Notes: a model not told the origin generated them from the sequence alone. Numbered from the stretch's first letter, positions 12,611 through 24,444 are shown. The stretch is DNA of 64,000 nucleotides from Callorhinus ursinus (GCF_003265705.1 NW_020312785.1:19558968-19622967), one strand, 5' to 3'. Numbers and translations are program-made.

Positions 12611-13105
12611 GTGGTAGGCTGATTGTGACAATAGTTCCCCTTTGCTGACGATGTGATGCTGTCACTCCTCCCATCCATTTCCCCACCTTTGAATCTGAGC
12701 TAGCCTTCTAACTTGCTTTGGCCTACAGAATGCGGTGGGAATGACAAGATGCTAGTTCCAAGCCAAGGCTTCAGAAGACTTGCACACTTTTGCTTCCTTG
12801 AAAACTTGCCAAGAAATTAGAACAAGCAGAGGCTAGTTTGCTGGATTATGAGAGACCAAATGAAGCTGAGCTGGGTCTTCCCAGCCGTAGATATGCTGGG
12901 TCAGCCAGCTCCCAGGCATCCTCCCCGCACTGGCCCCCTGCCAGAGGCAAATGCTTAAGTGAGCCCAGCCAAGATCAGCTGGGACTCAGTTCAAATCAAC
13001 AAAACCATCCAGCTGACCCACAGAGTCAGGAGCGAAAACAAATATTTATTATCATATGCTGCTGAGTTTTTATTAAGTACTAGTATTGTGACAATAGATA
13101 ATGAA
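12611..13105 (+). mobile_element. MaLR/MLT1-like solo LTR
   Basis: Landmarks include 'GACTTGCACACTTTTGCTTCC', 'TTTGCTGGATTATGAGAGACC', 'TGAGCCCAGCCAAGATCAGC', 'AACCATCCAGCTGACCCACAG' and 'AAATATTTATTATCATATGC'. They match a common ancient LTR of the mammalian MaLR/ERVL group. No internal retroviral sequence is adjacent. The exact subfamily was not resolved. Confidence 0.6.
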
Positions 13106-13587
13106 TACAGAGAATGACCAAAATTTGAGAAACACCTATTTATGTAGTGTACTAGCTATAGTCTTTGACCTTTCGATATGTATTACATAATATTGCATGT
13201 TTCAGAATCAATTCCAGAGCAGGTTGTGGAAGAAAAACAGATTAGACTTCAGGATCTATTTCTTCTACTTTTTTTTCCTCTATGGAATTCTCTTCCAAAT
13301 ACGTTTCCTTACTATTACTATAGAATTTTAAAGCAGTGGCTAGGTAGGGACAGATAATGAGTGAGGTACAAAAGAGATCATCAAAGGGAGGGAGGCAATC
13401 CAGACAAAATCGCTTTAATAAATGTTCATTAATCTCTTTAATTGCTTAAAAGTTTGAACTTCAACTCCAATGATTGGTCAGTAACCCTTCTGCTTCTAAA
13501 GGAGATCTGAGCTATTATTTCTCTCTTTAACTAGGACAATTTTCTTGGAGGTCCCACATTTATTATTCCGAATGCTGTGGAAAAGAA

Positions 13588-13718
13588 GAATGATTGAGCT
13601 TGGAGCCAGCCAGACCTGATTTGGGTCCTGGCTTCCCTATTGCCTCTGTGAGTTGTGGGAGTTGCTTTATCTGTGAGCCTCAGTTTCCTCCTCTATCAAA
13701 TCAGGACAATTTGATTTT
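13588..13718 (+). repeat. MIR SINE remnant
   Basis: The core reads 'GCTTGGAGCCAGCCAGACCTG', 'TTTGGGTCCTGGCTTCCC', 'GAGTTGTGGGAGTTGCTTTAT' and 'CCTCAGTTTCCTCCTCTATC', the usual tRNA-derived MIR order. No target-site duplication is visible, as expected for an ancient family. Confidence 0.7.
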
Positions 13719-13884
13719 TTTAAAAGAGACTTAAGATACTATTCATAAAGTCTGTGGTACAAATACATATGTAAAAGATGGCAGTTACTTCCCCCAAGGC
13801 AGCTTATTGTTTCTTAGACACCGAATACCTACAGGTACTCACTCTTGACTCACTCTTGACTGGGTAACATACTCCTCCAACCAA

Positions 13885-14243
13885 CCTATTTCAGTCCACT
13901 TGGGCTGCTATAGCAAAATTCCATAGCCTGGGTGGCTGATACACAACAGATATTTGTTTCTCACAGTTCTGGAGTCTGGAAGTTTGAGATCGGGGTGCCA
14001 GCCCAATCTAGTTCTGGTGAGAACCCTTTTTTCTGGTTGTGCTCTGCTGTCCTCTCTCTGGTCCTCAGATGATGGTGAGCAGGCAGGAGAACTCTCTCTT
14101 CCTCTTTATAAGAGCACCAGTTTCACTTATGAAGCCTCCACCCACGTGACCTAGTCACTTCCCAAAGCCCCCCGTCACATTGGAGCGTTAAAATTTCAAC
14201 ATACGAATTTGGGGGAAGACGGAAATATTCGGTGCATAACATG
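13885..14243 (-). mobile_element. MaLR (MST/MLT1-type) solo LTR, antisense
   Basis: The antisense LTR begins CAGTCCACTTGGGCTGCTAT and contains 'TGTTTCTCACAGTTCTGGAG', 'TGAGATCGGGGTGCCAGCC', 'TATAAGAGCACCAG', 'CACATTGGAGCGTTAAAATTTC' and 'CGGTGCATAACA'. All occur in the order of a reversed MST/MLT1 LTR. It is a solo LTR, so no retroviral genes are present. Confidence 0.8.
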
Positions 14244-14756
14244 TCTCAAAGCACAATGACATTAAACGAATCTCAACTCTCTTCTTCCAAAATCACTCTT
14301 ATTAGATTAGGGACAGGGACTTGGCTTTGACTACAGCCACATCCCCATCTTACCCTGTTGAGTCAGGTTCACTTGCTCTGCAGTATCCGATTTACTGAAG
14401 TGGTTAAAATTGACCACATTTTCCCAATATTTTCCTAGGCTTGGAGCTAGGTCATTAGATAAGATAGTGATCGCAAAATGATGATTCCTCTTTTAACTTT
14501 TAAGGAATTGCTCCCATTTTTATCTTTTTATTTCACTGCAGATACGTCTTTCCAAAACCCTCTTGGGTTCCTATGAACCAAAGTTCTATTAGATGCATGT
14601 TGCATTTCAAGACAGCAAAAATGAATACCCATATAAACTAGAACTTCAAGACTGAAAGGAATCTTGAGGAGATACTTTGTACATTGTTATCTGGTCAACA
14701 TTATTTAGAACCTCACGATTCAAAGATTTTAGATCACCGAAGCTCAGCCTCCTTGT

Positions 14757-15150
14757 GTGAGTCAAGGTTCTCCAGAGAAAGAGAACCAATAAACAGATTT
14801 ATTATAAGGAATTGGCTCACACAATTATGGAGACTGACAAGTTCAAAATCTGCAGAGCTCATGTCCCAGTTTGAAGATCATCAGGTAGAAAAAGCTGATA
14901 TGCCAGTTTGTAAGCTTGTAGGAAGGAGAATTCTCTCTTACTTGGGGAAGAGTCAGCGTTTTGTTTAATTCAGGTCTTACTGAGCAAGTCCCACCCACAT
15001 TAAGAAGGACAATCTGCTTTACTTAGTCTGCCAATTTAAATGTTAATATCATCCAAAAACACCCTCGCAGAAACACCTAGAATAATGTTCGACCAAATAT
15101 CTGGGCACCTGGAGGCCCCGGCAAGCTGACACATAAAAATTAATTATCAC
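14757..15150. repeat. Old LTR-like interspersed repeat, copy 2
   Basis: The same family and orientation as 9388-9847. It contains AAGGTTCTCCAGAGAAAGAG, 'AAGGAATTGGCTCACACAAT', 'CCCACCCACATTAAGAAGGAC', 'AATAATGTTCGACCAAATATC' and 'AGCTGACACATAAAAATTAA'. This copy is closer to what I recall of the family consensus than copy 1. Confidence 0.72.
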
Positions 15151-15159
15151 ATTCCTCAT

Positions 15160-16345
15160 TCTTCAATGAAGATCTGAGGCCTAGTGAGGTGTAGATATTT
15201 TCTCAAGATACAAGTCATGACATGTAAGACTAGAACCACCGATGTGCTGAAAATGTTTGAAAACAGATTGCCAAAAGAGAAAAAAAAAAAAAAAGATAGG
15301 AAAAAAGTTTTGGTCTGTAGCATTTGCCAGCGTCCATAGTGGAAAGGAGTGTGTAGTGATGGGAAGGAAGGGGAAAAAGAATTTTAAAAAGAAAGAGAAA
15401 AACAAGATGGGTTTTGCAAGAATAAAATGTGCCATGGACTGAGCAATGGAATGAGAGCAACTTTCTGTTTCTAAAGGACAAAAGGAAGGAAAAAAGGCAT
15501 ATCTGAAGTCATTTACTCAGCCAGCATTAAGTGATAAACTATATCATATCAATGCTTTGAGGTCCTACCCTCAGACTAGGGACAAGGAATCCACTGTTAG
15601 AAGAATGGGGGTCAGTTCAACTTACAGAATTCATCAAAGCTTTATAATTAAACAACTCTTTATGAGAAATCAACCCAGTCTCTGTGGGTGTGACTTAACA
15701 TATCCTCCCCCACCGCTCCCCAAATGCAGCCAGACAACATCCAGGTCTGTTCATGAACCTTAGTGGTGCCTTTGAAGCAGGCAAGCCAGTTCTCATGGCC
15801 TCTAATCTTCCCATTAGGAAAACAGACACGAAACAAAATTTGCTTTTAGTTATAAATTTTAAATCATCAAAACCAAAAACTGGGAAAAATGACTCTAATT
15901 TTAAATATGCCACTTTCCAGTGCCTTTGTTCAAAATCTGAATCATTAGCTTTCATACTGAAAGTGAGAAGGAATGTTACAGATTAAAGAACCAGATTGAT
16001 GTTTGAGGCTTAAATGATTACATAGCCCAAGATTTAACATACAAAATGTATAGAAATTCACATCAAATAATGAATACCAGTATTTTCTTGAGCTATTCTT
16101 ATTTCTAGACGTTCTCCCAATGTACAAATGTTGCAAACTGGAAATAATTCAGAAAAACATTTTTGAGTTCAAAGGTCTAAAAGTGGGGTCTGATTAAAAA
16201 AATGAACAAATACCTAATTGTGGACAGAATCAATTGTTCTGCGCATTTGTACTCCAAGAAGCATCCTGTGATATAAACATCTCTTCTCCCAAGGTGGAGT
16301 ATCATCTCCTTGCCAACATACCCTCAGAGATGGCAGTGAATTAGT
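15160..16345. other. Mostly unique; weak MIR trace at its start
   Basis: 15165-15240 resembles a reversed MIR ('GAAGATCTGAGGCC ... GACATGTAAGACTAGAACC'). An A run lies at about 15279-15293. The rest shows no recognised repeat or coding unit. Confidence 0.4.
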
Positions 16346-16347
16346 AG

Positions 16348-16526
16348 ATCTGTGGATCTCAAAGTGTGGTCTACTGACCAGCAGCATCAGCAAGTTCTTG
16401 TTAGATCTGCAAATTCTTGGCCCCACCTGAGACCAGCTGAATCAGAAACTCTGGGGGTGGGGCCCTGAGTGTCTTCACAAGCCCTCCAGGTGATTCTGAT
16501 GCATGCTCAAGTTTGAGAATCACCGC
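16348..16526 (+). mobile_element. MER20 (hAT-Charlie) DNA transposon
   Basis: The element reads 'GGATCTCAAAGTGTGGTC', 'ACCAGCAGCATCAGCAAG', 'AATCAGAAACTCTGGGGGTG' and 'CAAGCCCTCCAGGTGATTCT' and ends 'CTCAAGTTTGAGAATCACCG'. This matches the MER20 order over its whole short length with terminal inverted repeats (TCTCAAAGTG / TTTGAGAATC). It is non-autonomous. Confidence 0.87.
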
Positions 16527-16529
16527 ATT

Positions 16530-18196
16530 AGATGATGCTTTTCCTTTGTAAGACCAACGCCCTCCAGAAACCAGTTTTTCATTCTCCTCTCCTAAGGTAA
16601 AACTTCGCAAAACAGAGTTTGGAAGGGAAAGAAGGTTGTATTTTAGTGAGGAGTTAGGTTATACATTTTCAGCTTATCACTCACCACTTGCCCCTTCCCT
16701 CTCCTAACAAAACAAGTCTTAGCACCCCAGATTTGAAGGGTCACAGACTATTGTGATGTCATTTCTCCTGAAGGGCTTGAAGGATTCAGCATATAACGGT
16801 ATTCACGGGTATGTTTTATTGCAGTGAAAGGAAGCAAAGCACAATCAGCAAAGAGAAAAGGCATCTGGGACAAAGTCTGGAGGACACCAGGTGCACAATT
16901 CCAAAGGTCCTCTCCCAGGGTAGTCACGAGGGACGCACATAATTCCTGCCACAACTAGCTGGGACAACACATGTAAAATCTTGCGAAACAGGGAAGCTCA
17001 TTAGAGACCCTTTGCTCAGGGTTTTTAATGGGGGCTGATCATGTAGGCACCTTCTCCCTAGTGTCTGCTAAAATTCCAGACTCCCAGAGGGAGAGCAGGT
17101 GTTGTCATAAGCCACACTATTTGCATCAGCAGTTAGGCATCGCTTCACCGGGTCTGGGAATGGTGGGAACCCTCCAAAATGCAGTTTCCAGATGTCAGCC
17201 AAGGACCAACTATATAAGCAGACTTTTCAAAGGATATTGGTCAGGCCTGTTATGTCAACTATTTTCTGTACAACTCCTTTCTGTTTGCTTTATCTGTGAA
17301 GGGACTTAATGATTAAATGAGATAATATATATAAAATTTGCAGAGCTCTGACCGACTCAAAATGATCCCTTAATAAATGCTAGCTAAAGTTAGTATAATT
17401 TGTGTTGAAGAACACATCCAGCCACCAGAACCAGATGTTGACAGTCGAGGGTGGGTCATAGTTCATCTTTTTTCTCTTCGCACTGTTCACTATCCACACA
17501 GTAGGTGCTCCTTAATTATTGGATGATGTGGTAGTGTTTTCTACCCTCCGATCTAATCTCTGTTTTTTACTTTTCAGGTCCTCCCATGTGACCTTTCTTA
17601 TAACTAGTTTAGTCTTGATTCAGTCTCTAGGGTGTTCCACTATATAGAAGACGGACTTTCCATGGTCACCAATGACAGACTTTTCTCCAAAGTTATATGG
17701 AAAAATAGATATATTTCTTGTCTTGAACCTTCTAGCTCCTAACCCCTGCCTGAGCTCAGATTCTAGGACAGGGTATTGTTTGTCTCTCACCTGAAACTTT
17801 CTAAGTCTCGAACTGAGATAATCACCGTCATTTTTAAAAGAGCCTCCAAATTTCTATTAGTCAGACCTTCATTTATAGGTGTTCAGAGTTATAATCTTGG
17901 AGTTGTTGTGAATTCTTCTTGACTTCATGAACTCATCAGCCCGGCTTACTACTTATTGTGTGGAGTCCCCCTTAATGTTCAGCAGTGCCACTGACTATCA
18001 TATTGTAAAACTTCTTCAGAGCAAAAACCTCCCGCTCATTGTTAGCATTTTGACGTTTCAGTGCATCTTGCACACCCCATCTTACATAAGAGTGTGTGAT
18101 CATTACAAAATCCCTTAGACATTACTAAAAATATCTACTGAGGATCTAAACTGTACATTAAATAAAACTTAACTCTTTGGCCTATCCCTAATATCT
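16530..18196. other. Unique sequence with one MIR trace
   Basis: 17308-17395 ('GATTAAATGAGATAATATAT ... CCCTTAATAAATGCTAGCT') is the 3' part of a sense MIR. The remainder shows no recognised repeat or coding unit. Confidence 0.45.
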
Positions 18197-18421
18197 CTAT
18201 CAATTTTTTTAATTTCTTTTTTTTTTTTTTAAGATTTATTTGAGAGAGAGAGAGAGAGGAGAGAGCACATGTGAGTGGGTAAGAATCTCAGACAGACTCC
18301 TGGCTGAGCACAGAGCCCAATGTGAGGCTTGATCCCATGGCCCATGAGATCATGACCTGAGCTGAAACTGATTCAGAACCTTAGCCGCCTAAGCCACCCA
18401 GGATCCCCTATCAATTTTTTT
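18197..18421 (-). mobile_element. Can-SINE, antisense, 14-bp target-site duplication
   Basis: CTATCAATTTTTTT occurs at 18197-18210 and 18408-18421. Between them lie a T tail, GA-rich body and reversed tRNA-like head ending GCCACCCAGGATCC. The body is diverged, so it is an older member than the neighbour at 19060. Confidence 0.9.
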
Positions 18422-18659
18422 TTTCCTAAAAATTCCCTACCTTCAGCCAAGAAAAGCTCCTAATTTCATCTGTGAACAAACTATTCTTGCAACCAGTCTG
18501 AGGCCAAGAGTTTCTGCAAGGCCTAACTCCACTCACTTTCCATTTCTTTAACCTAAAGTTTGCTAAGAAGGATAGTGTCTTCCCTGAATAGTTTCTTTAG
18601 GAATAGCAGTCCACCCATGCCAGAGGAAAAAGTCAAGTCACCCATCAGGATATGGATGC

Positions 18660-18995
18660 TACTTACCAGTCACGATTAAGGAGGAGGAGCTGTAAAGGGT
18701 GGACCAGCCTCTGAAGCGCTTTGCTTAACCAACCAACAGGGCTCAAGGTACAGGCCGGCTGTGAGAGGTCAGTGCCGATGCACAAGTGACCCCAGCTGAC
18801 CGAGGCAGCAGGCTTCCGAGACCCACATTCAGCCTGATCAGCGGGGCCACCAAAAGCATGTTGATCTTTTTCTCCATTTACCTCCTCCCAACAGCTACGG
18901 GAAGCATCCGGACAATATTAACCTATTAAGTAGGAAGAAGACTGACGGGGTCATTGAAAGACCAACCCACTCATTGTAGAGGCAAAAAATACGAC
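18660..18995. other. CpG-richer unique block
   Basis: About 12 CpG dinucleotides fall in 335 bp that match no repeat I recognise, whereas surrounding unique DNA is CpG-poor. On the minus strand CTG followed by GTAAGTAG (18663-18674) has the form of a splice donor. No convincing acceptor, start codon or long frame accompanies it, so no exon is called. Confidence 0.3.
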
Positions 18996-19041
18996 GCTTA
19001 GAGAGATCAAGTGATGGCAGCCCTCCCATTTGCCAAATTGG

Positions 19042-19274
19042 CTATTTTGTGAGAATTTTGTTTTTTTAAAGATTTTCTTTATTTATTTGACAGAGAGGGA
19101 CACAGCAAGAGAGGGAACACAAGCAGCGGGAGTGGGAGAGGGAGAAGCAGGCTTCCCACGGAGCAGGGAGCCCGATGTGGGGGCTCCATCCCAGGACCCT
19201 GGGATCATGACCTGAGCTGAAGGCAGACACTTAACGACTGAGCCACCCAGGCGCCCCTATTTTGTGAGAATTTT
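19042..19274 (-). mobile_element. Young Can-SINE, antisense, perfect 18-bp target-site duplication
   Basis: CTATTTTGTGAGAATTTT is repeated exactly at 19042-19059 and 19257-19274. The element contains the arctoid-type body (GGGAACACAAGCAG, GAAGCAGGCTTCCC) and a reversed head ending GCCACCCAGGCGCCCC. Near-consensus head and a perfect duplication indicate a recent insertion. Confidence 0.95.
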
Positions 19275-21510
19275 AAAAAGACATGTTTTACTCAAGCTAT
19301 TTCACTTTCCTTAGCCAGAAATTTTCAGGACAACTACACAAATGTGAGACAACCAGCACATCCAGCCGAATCCACAGCAGCCTGGGTCCGCAGCTTTGTG
19401 GGCCGCAGAGTTGGAACTAGAACAGAACTTCTTTAGATTAAGGCCAAGGCGTATGCACCATGATATCTCCTCTTTGCGCCCCTGCTGCCCTGGGATTTTT
19501 TTTTTTTTTTTAAATAGCCCATTTCTGCTTGTTTTTTTTTTAAATCTTCAAACTGAATATAAGTTACTTGAAAGAAGGAATCATTTATTTCCATTTTCTT
19601 TGGCTTTCCGAGAGTGGCGTTGTGTCTAGGCCCTCAATAAGTGTGTCTTGTGCAAACTCTGCCTACAACGTATTATGCCTCAGAGGTTCTTCCTCAACCA
19701 TTTGGCAATACTGCCCTCCATGTCTGTTCCCCTCCTGCATGGTTCTCATTCTCATTAACAGTAGTAGCATTCACGAACGGGTGTGTAGCTCACAGACAAA
19801 ATGCTCTTAAGGCTCAGCTGAAGGTTCGCTTTTGCTTCTCCTCATTTCTTCGTCTTCTGTAAGCTGAACATCCTCAATGTCCCTCTGTGTCCAGTCATTA
19901 GCTGAATGCTGCAGATTCTTCCCTCAACATGTCTTTCTCCTTAGCTCCTTTATTTCCTTTTTCACTACCATCCCACATGAAGCTCATTCCTTCTTTCCCC
20001 CAGAGAAGTTCATTCACGGTTGCACTGGTATAAATCAAAATAGATTAGAGAGGGAATCCAAAGACCCACGTAAACTTGGTTGTGCCACTGCCCAGCATAT
20101 GACTTTTAGCAAGTCACTTATCTGTAGCTTCCGAGACTTTTCAAATGATTTGAATTAAATAACTCTATGGTCCTCTCCAGACCTTTCCACCCGCCCACTG
20201 ATGTTTCTCTGAAACACATTGCTCCACCCCACTCTGTTGACTGCTTTTACCTAATCACACCCTAGCCCAGTTTCTTCCTCCAGACAGCCTCTCTCGGCCT
20301 CTCAATGTGTGCTTAGGTGTCTTGTGACACCTTGCACTTACTTCAATTATACTACGCCATTCATTCATCCAGCAATAACCAGGTCTTCACCATCCGTGAA
20401 GCACTTGTTGGCCTCTTGAGACACTGGTGAATAGGGAGACAGTGTTATATGTCTATTCCTCACATTGCAAATGTTGCATTGTATCTGTGTTTCTGTTTTC
20501 TGTAGTGCACAGTAATTACTTGGAAGGCAAGAACATACAGCATTGACTATATATGCAGCACCTCACCACAACTCAATAAAAATTTGCTAAATGAGTAATC
20601 AAATGTTCCTCAGACTCATGATTTTAAACATATTTGAATCCAAAAGCTCTGGGTTTTGCCCTTCATTATGGATAGATGTCTTGTCACTAGTGGTTCAAAT
20701 AAACCAACAAATAAAAAAAAGTGTGAACAAACATACAAACAAAACAAAGCCAGCAAATAATGAGAGGTGAAGTGTGCACATTAATGTACATGTAGTAAAA
20801 AATTCAAGAGGCTGCATTCAGCAGTAGCATCTATGCTCCAAGAACAACCAACCAGCTGGTTTTGCTCAGTGCGTACATCGATCACCAAGTTCAGCATTGC
20901 ATTCACACAGGTGATTTCAAAAATGATTTTGAAACATATATGCTAACAAAAATTGTGTTAAATCCAAAAGTTTACAAAATTCAAAGAGAAATTCACAATT
21001 GCATAAGTGTTCGTTTTCTTTTATTCGTGTTTTTTAAATTGTTTAAAGGCCTCTAACATCATTTATATCATGACACACACAAGCTCAATTTATTCACTTT
21101 GAGATGGCTCAGGTCCAGGATAAGTAATAAAATCATAAAAAGATTTACTACTAAACATTTCCCTTCAATCTCAACATGCCATTTCATATTTAAAAATAAT
21201 TGCACTAATGGTCATTTGCGGCCGTGAAATATTTGCAATGTGTTTCCCGCAGTGGCCACTGGATGGCAGTGGTTTATCATAATTTCAGTAGCATTTTGTT
21301 GGGTTTGGTTCTTTTGTTTTTGTTTTTCCTAGGTGCAGAACAAGTAGTTTTTTGAAAGGTAAGCAGTTAAAGGGACTTTTTAGAGTAAAGATCAACAACC
21401 AGATCTTTTTTTTTTAAAAAAAGGTATGAATTTAATATAATTAAATCCTTCCTAATTGAAATAAAAGAAATTTTACCATATATTTTCTTCCTTGGTCCTA
21501 GATTTTTTCA
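19275..21510. other. Mostly unique sequence with L2 and MIR traces
   Basis: 19540-19645 and 20535-20600 resemble L2 3' ends ('GGCCCTCAATAAGTG', 'CAACTCAATAAAAATTTGCTAAATGAGTAA'). 20045-20175 resembles a sense MIR ('CTTGGTTGTGCCACTGCC ... CTTTTAGCAAGTCACTTATCTG'). The stretch 21180-21340 has no repeat and carries the CTCF-like site. Confidence 0.45.
21256..21269 (+). promoter_or_regulatory. Candidate CTCF-binding motif
   Basis: CCACTGGATGGCAG agrees with the CTCF core CCASYAGRKGGCRS at 13 of 14 positions (G for A at position 6). It lies in repeat-free sequence. A motif match alone does not show occupancy. Confidence 0.4.
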
Positions 21511-21514
21511 TAGT

Positions 21515-21742
21515 GGCCAAGAATACAAGCTTTATAATTAGACAGATAGAAATTGATGCTCTTCTTTAGAAACAACCAACAATTTTATTTTAGGCAAATT
21601 GCTATATCTCCTTAAACCTTTGTTTTCAAATCTGTAAACACCTATTAAACATGTGTCCCTATTATGTATTAAATAAGAGGATGTTTATTAAGGGCTTAGG
21701 CCACATAGTTCTTAATAAATGCTAGCTTTAATAATAAAATAT
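21515..21742 (+). repeat. MIR SINE remnant
   Basis: Landmarks 'AGAATACAAGCTTTATAATTAG', 'GGCAAATTGCTATATCTCC', 'TTTTCAAATCTGTAAA' and 'TTCTTAATAAATGCTAGC' follow the sense MIR order from tRNA-like region to the AATAAATG end. Confidence 0.6.
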
Positions 21743-21884
21743 TTTATTATTAGATTCAGAATCTTGGCCAGTGGGAAAGAGTTGAACTAAAAAGCCTTCA
21801 CCTTGAGCTTAAAGAGGGAGAGAGAAAGACAAGTTCAAAGGACAGAGAGAAGGGAAATATCAGACAGGTTTTTGCGAGAGAAGC

Positions 21885-22108
21885 AGTGATACACAGTGAA
21901 AGAACATCATTTTCAGAGCTATAAAGACCAGAGTTGGAATACTGATTTTGCTGTTTATGAGCTATAAGACCATGCATTCATGACTTAGCATTACTTAGTC
22001 TCAGTTTATTTGTAAATCAGAACTCATAACACTTTTAAGGCTAATATGAGAGAAAACAAGCTAATGCACGTAAAGTGCTTGACAAATAGTAGGCATTCAA
22101 GGTTGCTA
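21885..22108 (+). repeat. MIR SINE remnant
   Basis: 'CAGAGCTATAAAGACCAGAGTTGG', 'TGAGCTATAAGACCATGC', 'CTCAGTTTATTTGTAAATC' and 'CACGTAAAGTGCTTGACAAATAGTAGGCATTCA' follow the sense MIR consensus order. It begins about 140 bp after the previous MIR. Confidence 0.7.
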
Positions 22109-22420
22109 TTTTTCTTCTTTGCAGACTTTTATAAAAACCTGCAAAGAAACTTTGCATATTAAATTTGGATTTATTTTCCCAGGGCTTGAGATCTCTGAGA
22201 AGTCTATAGAACATACAGGTCAAGCAAGCCGCTGTGTGTTTCCTCATGGAAATGTAGTGTGGCAGTTTTTCATAATTTAAAAATTTTATCCAAACCTATA
22301 AGTTATCTTCAATGTTTAACAGCTCTTTTGAAACCTCCTTCCATAAGATGTTCATGCATATGGACATGACAAGACAAGGCAGTCTGAGGAATTAGAAAAG
22401 ACAGAGAGGGTTCGTCTATT

Positions 22421-22642
22421 AAATGGAAATACAGAGGCTCTTGGGTGGCTCAGTCGGTTAAGTGTCTGCCTTTGGCTCACGTCATGATCTCAGGGTTCTG
22501 GGATTGAGCATCAGGCTCCCTGCTCAGCAGGGAGTCTGCTTTTCCCTCTCCCTCTGCCCCTCCCCCTGCTCTTCTCTCTCTCTCACCATCTCTCTCTGTC
22601 TCTCTCTCTCAAATAAATAAATCTTAAAAAAAAATGGAAATA
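22421..22642 (+). mobile_element. Can-SINE, 11-bp target-site duplication
   Basis: AAATGGAAATA is repeated at 22421-22431 and 22632-22642. The element starts GAGGCTCTTGGGTGGCTCAG (22434), carries an expanded CT-rich body, and ends AAATAAATAAATC plus A tail. Confidence 0.92.
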
Positions 22643-22644
22643 TG

Positions 22645-24440
22645 GTCACTACGTGAACTATGTTCAAAAAGATTATAAGAAATAAACTCTTCCAAGGTGA
22701 TGTGTAAGGATTTTTTCAAGGGGGTCAAGAGAATTATGGACTAAAGTACGTCAAACAACGAACAAATTGTATCCAGACTAGTTGATCAATGTTCACTAAA
22801 CAAGTAATACAAGTCATGGCAAAGACTACTCATAGTGGCAAGGTGAAGAATGTTCTGTGCCTACTCTCCAGTACACAAAGGGAAACTTCGTGAATTAGAT
22901 TCCCACTTCCAGAAGAGGATCTGTGACCCAGAAAAGGTCAACCGTGGAGTATTTGTTTTCAACAACAGTATGAGCTCCCTACTCATCCGCCACCTCCCTC
23001 TTCATTTTCAAAGAAGCAGTGTATTTCAAAATGTTGGAAAAACCTACCCATCATATTGTCAAACCAGTCCTTTTACCAGCGATGAGATTGAGGCCTTGAA
23101 AGATTGAACGAGTCATTCCTGGTTGCTGCATAGGCTGTGAGAAGCAAAACTCGCCTAATTCCCTAATCGATTTTGTCTTCGATTTTTGCTCTCTGCCTCA
23201 AGAAAAACCCACAATTAGATTCCAGTTTATTTATTTATCTTTAATTTCGACCCCTTCCTTTACAGAGCAGCCCAGAGAGTTGCAGGTGGCAAAAGCAAGC
23301 AGACCATAACCCAAAGATGAATCCAAATTAAAGGGATGTTTTCACTGGACAGTGTGAGAGATCCGGAGGGATTCCCGGTCTTTTCATTTCCTATTTATTT
23401 GGGGAACAAGGATGCACACCACCTAAAATACCTTTAAAAGGCTATTTCAGTGGCTGCTGATTTTGGAAAACTAACCTGAGGGAATAATGGTGTAACAGCC
23501 TGATTTGGGGGATAAACTGTATGGAAAGCCAAACACTTAACTGAATTAGTTGTCCTTTCCATCTTGCCTTTCATCCCCAGGGTGGTAGAAAGGTGTTCAG
23601 ATGTCTCCATTATCTTGCTCACTCCCGCTGGCGAAGAAGGATGGGGTTTCTCATTAATTTAATGGGAAGCTGTTAAGTCTTTACCATTCTCACCATGAAA
23701 TGCACCATGGTCAGCACTCTCTGTCATGCCCGATTTATTACTGTCCGATAGCTAAAGTGCTGCTCTACTTGGAACATCTGAAGGGTGTTCTCTTGGTAGG
23801 CTTTGAGTTAAGGAATTTCAATATAGGAACAGAGCATTTTAAATGCCAAATGATAAACAAATCATGTTAATGAGGGCTTTTAAAAAATAATGGCATTCCT
23901 TAAAAAAAAAAAAGGGATTTTGGGGGACCATAAACCAAATGACATTAGAATAGAGTTGAGAGACTATGATTTCTTTTTTTAAGGTTGTGGGCACTGGCCC
24001 TACTTTGCAATTTACTGATTAATTGTTAATTTAAAGAAACTCACAAAATATACCTACTCACATAGAAATTCAATTATAAGTCAAACTATAATATCCTATG
24101 AACTGGATGGTTCACCTTCTCATTTATAGATGAGAAATGAGGCTAAGAATAGCGGGCAATTGCACACAGTTTACACAGCCAGTTAGAGTCTGGGGTGGAA
24201 GGAACCCAGATCATATAATTTTCAGGGGGCATAGAGCTTTTCACTATTACCAAGCCGCTCTTGGTTGGACTTGCTTCAGGCTGGGTCACCTGGGACATGG
24301 AAGGAATAAGGCAAATGACTTTCGTACTTTGGAATTCTTATTGGGAATGGGAGTGGGTGAGGAGGTGGGGAGATGGGGGGAACAATACCAAGTTTGACCA
24401 TGTTTTATAAAGAGCCACCCAGGTATCCCTCAGAAGGATT
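22645..24440. other. Unique sequence with MIR traces
   Basis: 23070-23175 and 24085-24225 resemble reversed MIR ('GATGAGATTGAGGCCTTGAAAG'; 'TATAGATGAGAAATGAGGCTAAG ... CACACAGTTTACACAGCCAG'). The short frames that pass through them are not exons. Nothing else recognised. Confidence 0.45.
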
Positions 24441-24444
24441 ATTT

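Noticed and set aside
13885..14243. MaLR LTRs as evidence of an endogenous provirus
   Set aside because: They are solo LTRs of different subfamilies; no gag, pol or env trace lies between any pair.
15257..15442. Lys-rich 61-codon frame
   Set aside because: It arises from A-rich low-complexity sequence.
22850..23107. 85-codon frame as a possible exon
   Set aside because: Its 3' part is a reversed MIR and the rest has no recognisable protein similarity.
24137..24397. 86-codon frame as a possible exon
   Set aside because: The beginning is a reversed MIR; no splice sites in suitable places.
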